Source: Gemmatimonadaceae bacterium (GTDB lineage Bacteria > Gemmatimonadota > Gemmatimonadetes > Gemmatimonadales > Gemmatimonadaceae). From it: a stretch of DNA of 5,345 nucleotides. The notes beneath the pieces were generated by a model. The model did not search any database, was not told the DNA's origin, and saw only the letters and a list, made by a program, of their open reading frames with translations. The translations under genes were made by a program, and so were the position numbers. Below are positions 1-5,232 of the stretch, piece after piece; position 1 is the stretch's first letter, and each line of letters starts with the position of its first letter. The stretch spans positions 1-5,345 of the forward strand of contig JABFXM010000458.1 of NCBI GenBank assembly GCA_013361745.1, read 5' to 3'.

Positions 1-343
1 CCTTGATCCCGCGTCCGTCCTTCGGACGGGGTGGCGCGTTCGTCTCGGCGACGAGCACGTCGCCGTCGGGGAGAACGTAGAGCCAGCGCGGATGATCGAG
101 ACCGCGCGCGAAGGCGGCGACGCGCGTGCCGGGCGCGGCGACGGGCGTGACGCCGGCGGGCCACCCCTTCGCTTCCGCGACATGAACCGTCGGGATGAGC
201 GCGTGCTCGGGAGGCGGCAGCTGCGGCGTGGGACCGACGCCGGCGGAGACGGGGAGCTTCGCCGCTCCGCCGCAGGCGGCGAGTACCGCGCACATGGCGA
301 GCGACGGCCAGCGTGGGGTGAGCGTGGAGGAAGTGCCTCTCAT
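1..343 (-). CDS. Sorbosone dehydrogenase-family (PQQ-type sugar dehydrogenase) lipoprotein, N-terminal part
   Basis: Reading the minus strand from the ATG at 343 gives 114 residues that run off the left edge, so only the N-terminus is present. It opens with a short signal segment ending in a good lipobox (L-A-A-C, Cys24), so a membrane-anchored periplasmic lipoprotein is predicted. Residues 42-61 (LPPPEHALIPTVHVAEAKGW) and 81-106, including GLDHPRWLYVLPDGDVLVAE and then TNAPPRP, match the start of L-sorbosone dehydrogenase/PQQ-dependent sugar dehydrogenase-like beta-propellers as I know that family. These are periplasmic quinoprotein-type oxidoreductases of sugars or aldehydes. Catalytic residues lie beyond the window, so activity cannot be judged. 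No strong SD is visible; an internal ATG at 295 is a poorer start because it would shorten the signal. It follows the small lipoprotein gene by 44 bp on the same strand, so the two are probably co-transcribed. Confidence 0.82.
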   Translation of the reverse strand, partial: MRGTSSTLTPRWPSLAMCAVLAACGGAAKLPVSAGVGPTPQLPPPEHALIPTVHVAEAKGWPAGVTPVAAPGTRVAAFARGLDHPRWLYVLPDGDVLVAETNAPPRPKDGRGIK

Positions 344-387
344 GCCACGGGCGATCCAGGAATCACGCCGCGCCGCGGCGGCGAGCG

Positions 388-756
388 TTAGGCAGCGACG
401 GCGATGAGGCGGCTCGCGCCGAGCGCCTCGCCGAGGACCTTCACGCCCGTCTTGTCCTGATCGACCGGATTCACGATCACCGCGCTCGCGCCGACCTTGG
501 CCGCGCCGACGCGGATCTCTTCCTGGAGCTTGTTGTCGCTGGTGTAGACCGAGTTGCCGGTGGCCTCGATCCACGCGACCTCGTAGTAGTCCGACGGGAC
601 GTCGGCACGGCCGTTGTAGGTCACGATCGCGTTCTCGCAGCTTGGCGCGAAGCTCAGCCGCGGGCTGACGTCGGTCGTCTTCTTCTTGACGCCGCACGCC
701 GTCGTCGCGGCGAGTGCCAGCGCGAGCGTGATGGCCGAGAGAATCCTGGTCTGCAT
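388..756 (-). CDS. Small putative lipoprotein with an AAKVGASAVI motif
   Basis: This is a 122-residue protein. The ATG at 756 is chosen over the upstream ATG at 879 because GGAG sits 7 nt before it and it starts directly with a signal peptide (MQTRILSAITLALALAATTAC). Cys21 would be the lipidated residue, but the box is T-T-A-C, so the lipobox is imperfect; signal peptidase I cleavage is possible instead. The mature part has a charged KKK stretch and one further Cys (in APSCENAIV). Its C-terminal half has the pattern LQEEIRVGAAKVGASAVIVN, resembling small envelope proteins (RcsF, YbjQ or DUF4156 type) in which a helix with 'AAxxGAxAVI' precedes a strand. That resemblance is short and no function is assigned. 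The stop TAA lies inside a 9-mer that recurs in the DUF2911 gene. A 10-bp inverted repeat in its leader covers the SD. Confidence 0.8.
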   Translation of the reverse strand: MQTRILSAITLALALAATTACGVKKKTTDVSPRLSFAPSCENAIVTYNGRADVPSDYYEVAWIEATGNSVYTSDNKLQEEIRVGAAKVGASAVIVNPVDQDKTGVKVLGEALGASRLIAVAA

Positions 757-762
757 GATATG

Positions 763-811
763 GCTCCGTTCGTCGGGTAAACGCCTCTGTCGAGCAGAGA
801 GCGAACGGAGC
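763..811 (-). promoter_or_regulatory. 5'-leader inverted repeat that would mask the SD of the small lipoprotein gene
   Basis: GCTCCGTTCG at 763-772 is a perfect 10-bp inverted match to CGAACGGAGC at 802-811, separated by 29 nt. Inside that loop CTCTG (785-789) pairs with CAGAG (795-799). In the minus-strand mRNA the downstream arm contains GGAG (complement of 764-767), the SD of the gene starting at 756, so folding would pair the SD with CTCC. The pairing is seen directly. A regulatory role (translational control, RNA thermometer or protein-binding leader) is inference. It is not a convincing terminator because no T-rich tract follows. Confidence 0.45.
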
Positions 812-886
812 ATTCGCAAGGTGTCGGCCAGAAGCCGCGCTCGACTGCGATAGTTGAGGTGCGCAGACGCGTGATGCATGTCACTC

Positions 887-1933
887 TCACTGCACGGGTG
901 CCGCGGGCGGGACGATGACGCGCCCGATCGTCCCCTGGTCGGTGCCGAACCAGATCTGCCGCGTCGCGCGATCGAAGGTCATGTGGCGGATCGTGTTCGG
1001 GCCGGGACGACCGACGGGGATCCGCGCGACAAACTTCCGCGCGTGCGTGTCGAAGGCGACGAGCGAGGCGGGGACATTCTCGTAGCCGCCCTGCGCGAGC
1101 CAGACGACGTCGCGGTCGTCGGAGGTCATCCCGTACGGCATCGACGCCGCGCCGGCGGGCAGCGGCCACTCCTCCATCTTCCCCGTGCGCGGATCGAGGT
1201 GCCCGAGGTAGCCGCGGGTGTAGTCGCCCCACCAGAGCTGGTCGCCGCTCGTGATCGCGATGCGGCGCGGGTGAGCCCTCGCGTCGGGAAGCTCGTACGT
1301 CTTCAGCTCGAGGCTTCGCGGGTCGACGGTCGCGAGCCTGTTGGTGCCGAAGAGATCGATCCACGGTCGTCCCTGCGAGTCGAGGACGATGCCGTAGGGG
1401 CGCGTGTTCGCGCCGGTCTTCCAGATGCGGAACCGTCCCGTCGCCGGATCGAAGCGTCCGATCGCGCCGGCGTTCTGTGCCGTGAACCACGCGACGCCGC
1501 TCTTCGGGTCGAAGGTCATCGTGTGCGGATCGCCGACGGTGGAGTCGGGGATCACGAAGGTCGTGAGCTTTCCCGTCGCCGGATCGAGGCGCACGATGCG
1601 GCCGTTGCGGTTCCCGGTGAACCACACCTGTCCCTTCTCGACGACGAGGTCGTGCGGGTAGGTGCCGGGGTCGATCTCGTAACGCCTGAACTGTCCCGAG
1701 CGCGGATCGAGCGAGGCGACGTAGTTCCCCTCCTGGCCGACGAACCAGACGTGCCCGGTGGCGTCGGCAAAGGGATCGCGCGGGCGGGTGCGCGCGCCCC
1801 ACGGGACCTCCCACTCCTTCACCGTGTTCTGCGCCGGAGCGTCAGGCCTGACGGTGGACTGCGCGTCGATCGCGACGGGAAGCAGCACGGCGGACGACGC
1901 CAGCGACGCGAGAACGAGAGTGGTGCGCATCAT
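887..1933 (-). CDS. Exported Vgb-like (streptogramin lyase-type) seven-bladed beta-propeller protein
   Basis: The protein has 348 residues. Residues 1-24 form a Sec signal peptide with an A-x-A-like cleavage site (AIDA|QS), so the protein is periplasmic or secreted. The rest is a tandem of about 45-residue blades, each with a 'VWF...G.I.RLDPATGK...Y..P....PHxM..D' pattern: for example HVWFVGQEGNYVASLDPRSG, VWFTGNRNGRIVRLDPATGK, VAWFTAQNAGAIGRFDPATG, LWWGDYTRGYLGHLDPRTGK and the closing IWFGTDQGTIGRV. Six full blades plus a split seventh closed by N-terminal VKEWEVP fit the Vgb/virginiamycin B lyase fold. True Vgb linearises streptogramin B antibiotics. Most genomic members of this repeat family have no proven lyase activity, and I cannot verify the catalytic His/Glu set here, so resistance should not be assumed. 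Tandem ATGs occur at 1933 and 1930. GGAGG lies 3 nt from the first and 6 nt from the second, so the second may be the real start. It sits 25 bp after the DUF2911 gene, probably in the same operon. Confidence 0.88.
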   Translation of the reverse strand: MMRTTLVLASLASSAVLLPVAIDAQSTVRPDAPAQNTVKEWEVPWGARTRPRDPFADATGHVWFVGQEGNYVASLDPRSGQFRRYEIDPGTYPHDLVVEKGQVWFTGNRNGRIVRLDPATGKLTTFVIPDSTVGDPHTMTFDPKSGVAWFTAQNAGAIGRFDPATGRFRIWKTGANTRPYGIVLDSQGRPWIDLFGTNRLATVDPRSLELKTYELPDARAHPRRIAITSGDQLWWGDYTRGYLGHLDPRTGKMEEWPLPAGAASMPYGMTSDDRDVVWLAQGGYENVPASLVAFDTHARKFVARIPVGRPGPNTIRHMTFDRATRQIWFGTDQGTIGRVIVPPAAPVQ

Positions 1934-1936
1934 CGA

Positions 1937-1941
1937 CCTCC
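1937..1941 (-). promoter_or_regulatory. Ribosome binding site GGAGG for the Vgb-like gene
   Basis: On the minus strand GGAGG precedes tandem ATG codons by 3 nt (1933) and 6 nt (1930). The 6-nt spacing is closer to optimum, which favours the second methionine and would shorten the protein by one residue. Confidence 0.7.
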
Positions 1942-1958
1942 GATGACGAGAGCGCGGC

Positions 1959-2834
1959 TCAGGGAAGACGTGTGGCGCGGGAGATCGCGCTGCCGTCCTC
2001 CGACTCGACCTGGAAGCCGGTCGCGTGACCGTTGGCGGTGGTGAAGCTGACGACGATGCCGGCCTCGCACCAGAACGCGCCGCCGGTGTCGCGCCGCCAG
2101 CGCAGGAACTGATCCTCGCCGGCGGCGGTCATGACGAAGTCGCGCCGCTGAGCGACGGGGCCATCGGCATCGCGCCAGTGCAATGTGTCTCCGACCTCGA
2201 CGATCTCGATGCTGCGGTGGGGGTGTCCGGCGAGGATGAGGATCTCGAGGTCGTAGGCGCCGAGGTAGGGCGCGTGTTCGGCGTGGGTGCCTAACGCGGC
2301 GAGCGGGGGCGGGAGGATCCCGATGTGCAGCGGGACGACGACCGACGCCCAGCGGAAGCGCAGCGTCGTCGCGCCGGTCGTGACCTCCGGGAAATCCCAG
2401 GTCATGACCTCGGTGTGCGGACCCGAGTCGGGGCGGACGGTGAAGCGGAGCTGCTCGTCGGTGGAGTCGGGGCGGTCGACGTGGAAGCGGCGCGCCCGGC
2501 GATGCAGCGAGATCGTCCACGCGTCCGGACCCGGCACGGCCCACACCGAATATTTCCCCTTCGGCAGGAGCTTGCCCTCGACACGGACGTCGTGGTCGAC
2601 GTCGAGGGTCGTCGCCCAGTTCGCGCCCGGGGTCCAGAGCTGTCCCCATTTCACGAGGTCGCCGAAGACGTTGCGGCGCCCGCGCTCGACGGGGCGGTAG
2701 TACTCGACGGTGAGCCTGGTCCCGCTGACCCGCTGGGCGACGCTGCCGAACTCGCTCAGCTCCTGGGACGCGACGGGCCGCGCGGCGACGAAGGCGGCCG
2801 TGAGGCCTAACGCGGCGATGGCGGATCGGCGCAT
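1959..2834 (-). CDS. Exported DUF2911 protein with an extra C-terminal beta domain
   Basis: This is a 291-residue protein with a Sec signal (residues 1-23, cleavage near VAS|QE). Residues about 28-170 are a DUF2911 domain, shown by VSGTRLTVEYYRPVERGR, then NVFGDLVKWGQLWTPGANWA, then GKLLPKGKYSVWAVPGPDAW and the TWDFPEV segment. DUF2911 proteins are secreted or periplasmic and of unknown biochemical role. Residues about 187-291 (YLGAYDLEI..., GDTLHWRDADGP, GEDQFLRWRRD, VVSFTTANGHATGFQVE) look like a second small beta domain. It resembles the DUF3471-type domain found at the C-terminus of many secreted hydrolases; that likeness is by eye. The ATG at 2834 is chosen because it begins the signal peptide and lies 2 nt after the stop of the upstream gene (TGA-CG-ATG), with no strong SD of its own, so translational coupling is likely. 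A longer in-frame extension to 3539 runs through the upstream gene in another frame and is not real. Its only two TTA codons both lie in an identical 14-mer. Confidence 0.9.
   Translation of the reverse strand: MRRSAIAALGLTAAFVAARPVASQELSEFGSVAQRVSGTRLTVEYYRPVERGRRNVFGDLVKWGQLWTPGANWATTLDVDHDVRVEGKLLPKGKYSVWAVPGPDAWTISLHRRARRFHVDRPDSTDEQLRFTVRPDSGPHTEVMTWDFPEVTTGATTLRFRWASVVVPLHIGILPPPLAALGTHAEHAPYLGAYDLEILILAGHPHRSIEIVEVGDTLHWRDADGPVAQRRDFVMTAAGEDQFLRWRRDTGGAFWCEAGIVVSFTTANGHATGFQVESEDGSAISRATRLP
2289..2302. repeat. 14-mer GCCTAACGCGGCGA, copy 1
   Basis: This is identical to 2805-2818 in the same gene. Read on the minus strand it encodes Ala-Ala-Leu-Gly using the TTA leucine codon, rare for this base composition. 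Its core GCCTAACGC recurs inverted at 385-393. Confidence 0.6.
2805..2818. repeat. 14-mer GCCTAACGCGGCGA, copy 2
   Basis: This is the second exact copy, in the signal-peptide part of the DUF2911 gene (AALG, again with TTA). The two copies hold the only TTA codons of that gene. Confidence 0.6.
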
Positions 2835-2836
2835 CG

Positions 2837-3301
2837 TCAGCTGCCGTAGCGGGCGTCCACCGCGGCGCGGATCTGGGCGAGGGTGCGCCCGCGCTGGTGC
2901 AGCCTGAATGCGAGCCGCGCCTGTCCCTGGCAGATCTGGCAATGCATCGCCATCGCGTCCTCGCCCTCGTAGCAGGTGAGGAGGGAGCGCATCCCCGGCT
3001 CGTCGGCGCAGCCGCAGTGGCAGCGGATCCCGTCGAGGATCCCGGGGATCTGCCGCGCTTCGGCGAAGGCCGCGAGGGCGTTGTCGCCGTGATCGCGCAC
3101 CTTGTCGTCGGGGGGAATCCGCGAGGCGTCTATTCCCGGGCGCGGGTCGGGGTGTTTCCCGTCGCGGCGGCGAGTCGCGGCGAGGGCGGCACGGGCGGGG
3201 GCGATGGCGTCCCCGAGGACGAGTGCGGCGGCGAGGGCGGCGCAGGCTCCGGCGGAGCGTGCGAGCAGAGCGCGGCGCGTGAGCGGCGAGCGGTCGAACA
3301 T
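2837..3301 (-). CDS. Tat-exported CHCGC-motif (PCYCGC/CYCXC family) protein
   Basis: The protein has 154 residues. It opens with a twin-arginine signal: TRRALLARS (Arg9-Arg10), a hydrophobic stretch 17-37, and cleavage near APARA (38). This predicts export in folded form, often a sign of a bound cofactor. The mature part has GIRCHCGCAD (Cys94, 96, 98), then Cys110 in SLLTCYEG, then MHCQICQGQA (Cys121, 124), and a C-terminal helix GRTLAQIRAAVDARYG. This order of CxCGC, single Cys and CxxC is that of the PCYCGC/CYCXC family, in which Tyr is replaced here by His. Six clustered cysteines plus nearby His95 and His120 suggest metal binding or thiol redox chemistry; no substrate is known. The start at 3301 has a perfect AGGAGG 6 nt upstream, and this looks like the first gene of the minus-strand unit. 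Confidence 0.87.
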   Translation of the reverse strand: MFDRSPLTRRALLARSAGACAALAAALVLGDAIAPARAALAATRRRDGKHPDPRPGIDASRIPPDDKVRDHGDNALAAFAEARQIPGILDGIRCHCGCADEPGMRSLLTCYEGEDAMAMHCQICQGQARLAFRLHQRGRTLAQIRAAVDARYGS

Positions 3302-3307
3302 CGGGAG

Positions 3308-3313
3308 CCTCCT
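3308..3313 (-). promoter_or_regulatory. Perfect SD (AGGAGG) for the CHCGC-motif gene
   Basis: The minus strand reads AGGAGG, 6 nt and then ATG at 3301. It is the strongest SD in the window and fixes the start of the Tat-signal protein. Confidence 0.85.
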
Positions 3314-3330
3314 CGTGCTCCGGTGGCGCT

Positions 3331-3359
3331 AACGTAGGGGCGTCCGGGAGCAGCGGCAA
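3331..3359 (-). promoter_or_regulatory. Candidate sigma-70-type promoter of the minus-strand operon
   Basis: On the minus strand TTGCCG (complement of 3354-3359) is followed after exactly 17 nt by TACGTT (complement of 3331-3336). The -35 keeps TTG and the -10 keeps the TAnnnT pattern common in GC-rich bacteria. Transcription would start near 3324, giving a leader of about 20-25 nt that includes the AGGAGG. Position and spacing are good, but the hexamers are only partial matches. Confidence 0.45.
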
Positions 3360-3398
3360 GCTCGGCGTTCGGCGCCGGCGCGGGGGTGCGGGTGGACG

Positions 3399-3416
3399 GT
3401 CGCCGGAATCGGCGAC
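3399..3416. promoter_or_regulatory. Perfect 7-bp inverted repeat in the divergent intergenic region
   Basis: GTCGCCG (3399-3405), GAAT, CGGCGAC (3410-3416) form an 18-bp dyad about 40 bp upstream of the candidate -35 and about 95 bp before the plus-strand membrane gene. It could be an operator for a dimeric regulator serving one or both divergent units. No T tract follows on either strand, which argues against a terminator. GC-rich short dyads arise by chance, so this is tentative. Confidence 0.3.
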
Positions 3417-3511
3417 ATCATAGCGGGGCGTGCGGATGATCGATCCGGACTTTCTCCACGAGGCGCCATGGTGATGCGTGTCGAGCTCCACACGGCGGAC
3501 GAGGGCCGCGT

Positions 3512-4333
3512 GTGCGGCTGAGCGGCTTCCACGTGACAAATCAGCGCAGCAGACCAGACTATTCTCCGGCGACGATCGCCATCGCCGTTTACGCGGTGCT
3601 GGTTCTGGTCATCCTTCCCGCGTCGGCTTACGCGCGAATGCTCGGCGGCGCCGCGATCCTGATCGCGGCCGCCGCAGTGGTGGCGCCCTGGATCTCGAAG
3701 TCCTCGCCGCCCGCCATGTCGATGCTGATCGTCTCGTTCGCAGGCATCGCGGTGCTCGTGATACCGAACTTCCGCGCGATGGGGGGCGAGAATGGACCCG
3801 CCCTCCCGATCGGGTTTCTCGGCTCGCAGGCGATCGCCCTGCTCTGGGCGACGCTGATCCGGCCGGGACGTGCTCGGTCACTCGCTCGCGTCAGCCTCGG
3901 CGATGCGTTCCGGTTCGCGATGTTCGGGGCCGCCATCCTGAGCGCGATCGCCTCCATACCCATCGCATGGATGCTGTTCCACGACGCGGCCAGGGCGCTC
4001 CCATTTCTCCTCGTCTACCCGGCGTACTTCCTCGGAGGCTTCGCCACGGCGGTCATCTACTGGCTCTTCCGCGGGGTCGCGCACCGCGCGGTCGGTCCGT
4101 ACGTCATCGGCGCCTTGGGGGGCACCTGCATGTACACGGCGGTCGCCCCGATCGTGTATCTCTCGCAGCGGCAACCGATCCCGGTCGGGGAGATGCTCGA
4201 GATCGGCATCGTCTGCGGCTTTCTCGTCGGTCCGCCGGTCGCGCTTTCGATGAATGACCCACTGCCCGGTTCGTCCCCCACCGCTCGTCGCGCGACGTCC
4301 GCCACACACCAGCAACGGAGATCACGTGCGTAG
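3512..4333 (+). CDS. Eight-helix integral membrane protein of unknown family
   Basis: This is a 273-residue protein starting at GTG 3512, with GAGGG 6 nt upstream; a second GTG at 3533 is an alternative start lacking a clear SD. I do not recognise the family. Hydrophobic segments at about 20-40, 43-61, 69-87, 99-117, 133-155, 162-185, 194-216 and 229-246 predict eight transmembrane helices. Short loops such as SKSSPPAMS and a basic loop RPGRARSLAR (118-126) suggest the latter faces the cytoplasm. The tail after residue 250 is polar and rich in Arg and Ser. Two hydrophobic segments contain Pro or Gly pairs (FLVGPPVALS, YFLGGFATA). No transporter or enzyme signature was seen. The gene overlaps the creatininase-family gene by 8 nt (GTGCGTAG), so translation of the two is probably coupled. 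A competing open frame beginning at 3478 is a shadow: it is Arg-rich and lacks domain logic. Confidence 0.8.
   Translation: MRLSGFHVTNQRSRPDYSPATIAIAVYAVLVLVILPASAYARMLGGAAILIAAAAVVAPWISKSSPPAMSMLIVSFAGIAVLVIPNFRAMGGENGPALPIGFLGSQAIALLWATLIRPGRARSLARVSLGDAFRFAMFGAAILSAIASIPIAWMLFHDAARALPFLLVYPAYFLGGFATAVIYWLFRGVAHRAVGPYVIGALGGTCMYTAVAPIVYLSQRQPIPVGEMLEIGIVCGFLVGPPVALSMNDPLPGSSPTARRATSATHQQRRSRA
4317..4320 (+). promoter_or_regulatory. SD (GGAG) deciding the GTG start of the creatininase-family gene
   Basis: GGAG lies 5 nt before GTG 4326, inside the end of the membrane-protein gene. This start leaves a clean signal peptide. The in-frame ATG at 4254 would add 24 polar residues in front of it and is rejected. 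Confidence 0.65.
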
Positions 4334-5213
4334 ATCGTATCTGCTCGCCATCGCCATGCTCGTCGCGTCGACCGCGCGGGCGCAGTCGCCGGCGGCGCCG
4401 GCCCGGCTCTCGGTGCATTGGGAGGAGCTGACCGCGGCCGACTTCCGCGATGCCATCAAGCGCGCGCAGGGCACCTGCCTGCTCCCGATCGGGATCATGG
4501 AGAAGCATGGGCCGCACCTTCCGCTCGGCAACGACCTGCTCAACGTGCGCTACGCCGCGCTCAACGCCGCGCAGCAGGAATACGCGGTGGTGTTCCCCGA
4601 GTATTACTTCGGGCAGATCTTCGAGGCGAAGCACGAGCCGGGAACCGTCGCCTACAGCCGCGGGCTCCAGCTCCAGCTGCTGCAGGAGACGACGGACGAG
4701 ATGTCCCGCAATGGCTGCAAGAAGATCATCATCGTCAATGGCCACGGCGGCAACAACAGCCTGCTCCCGTACTTCGCGCAGTCGCAGCTCGAGGCGCCGC
4801 ACGATTACGTCGTGTACGTGCAGGGCCTGGCGCGCAGCGGAGCGGGGGAGCCGGCGCACAAGTCGAACCGCGCGGGCGACATGCACGCCGGGGAGAGCGA
4901 GACGTCGATGAGCATGATCGCGCGACCCGACCTCGTCCACCTCGATCGCGCGTCGCAGGAATCGGGGGCCGATCAGGCGCGGCTGAAGCTGCCGGAGGAC
5001 CTGTACACGGGGATCTGGTGGTACGCGCGATTCCCGAACCACTACGCGGGCGAAGGCGGCGTCGCATCGCGCGAGCTCGGGGAGTTCGAGGTGAAGACGT
5101 GGATCAACGCCATCGTGCAGTCGATCCGGGCGGTCAAGGCCGACCAGGAGAGCCTGCGGCTCCAGAACGAGTTCTACGAGCGAAGCAGGCATCCACTCGA
5201 CACGCCGCAGTAG
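4326..5213 (+). CDS. Exported creatininase-family metal-dependent amidohydrolase
   Basis: Starting at GTG 4326 the protein has 295 residues. Residues 1-19 form a Sec signal peptide ending in ARA|QS. The creatininase fold follows: LLPIGIMEKHGPHLPLGND (Glu59, His61, His64, Asp70) gives the E-x-H-G-x-H-L-P...D metal-ligand motif, IIIVNGHGGNN (His140) gives the second ligand block, and DMHAGESETSM (187-194, with Glu190) gives the acidic block typical of the wider family. All expected ligands are present, so an active binuclear (Zn/Mn-type) hydrolase is likely. The second block reads NGHGGN rather than the NGHYEN of true creatininase, so creatinine is probably not the substrate; the family also includes formamide deformylases and mycofactocin peptidase (MftE). 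Most characterised members are cytoplasmic, which makes the signal peptide notable. It overlaps the membrane-protein gene by 8 nt and is followed 19 nt later by a Tat lipoprotein gene. Confidence 0.9.
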   Translation: MRRSYLLAIAMLVASTARAQSPAAPARLSVHWEELTAADFRDAIKRAQGTCLLPIGIMEKHGPHLPLGNDLLNVRYAALNAAQQEYAVVFPEYYFGQIFEAKHEPGTVAYSRGLQLQLLQETTDEMSRNGCKKIIIVNGHGGNNSLLPYFAQSQLEAPHDYVVYVQGLARSGAGEPAHKSNRAGDMHAGESETSMSMIARPDLVHLDRASQESGADQARLKLPEDLYTGIWWYARFPNHYAGEGGVASRELGEFEVKTWINAIVQSIRAVKADQESLRLQNEFYERSRHPLDTPQ

Positions 5214-5232
5214 TGCCTCGATCGCTCTCGTG

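Noticed and set aside
15..29. CCGTCC-TTC-GGACGG hairpin near the left edge
   Set aside because: It lies inside the coding region of a conserved segment (PRPKDGRG) and has no following T tract, so codon content explains it.
366..383. GC hairpin CGCCGC-GCCGCG-GCGGCG between the small lipoprotein and sorbosone dehydrogenase-like genes, considered as a terminator
   Set aside because: No T-rich tract follows in the direction of transcription, and the stem is simple CG repetition likely by chance.
654..1814. Minus-strand frame of 386 codons overlapping the Vgb-like and small lipoprotein genes
   Set aside because: It is Arg-rich, out of frame with both real genes, and spans the intergenic leader. 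It is a GC-driven shadow.
887..1933. Antibiotic-resistance gene call for the Vgb-like protein
   Set aside because: The family fold is clear, but the catalytic residues could not be verified and the setting is not a resistance or mobile context.
878..2044. Long open frame on the plus strand, 388 codons, opposite the Vgb-like gene
   Set aside because: The translation is Arg/Asp/Val-rich without a domain, and it is antisense to a clear beta-propeller gene. Long antisense frames are expected at this GC content.
3372..3381. Palindrome GCGCCGGCGC in the divergent region
   Set aside because: A pure GC palindrome of this length is common at this base composition and it has no distinctive position.
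2835..3539. N-terminal extension of the DUF2911 frame up to 3539
   Set aside because: It overlaps the whole CHCGC-motif gene in another frame, is Arg/Pro-rich, and would bury the obvious signal peptide that starts at 2834.
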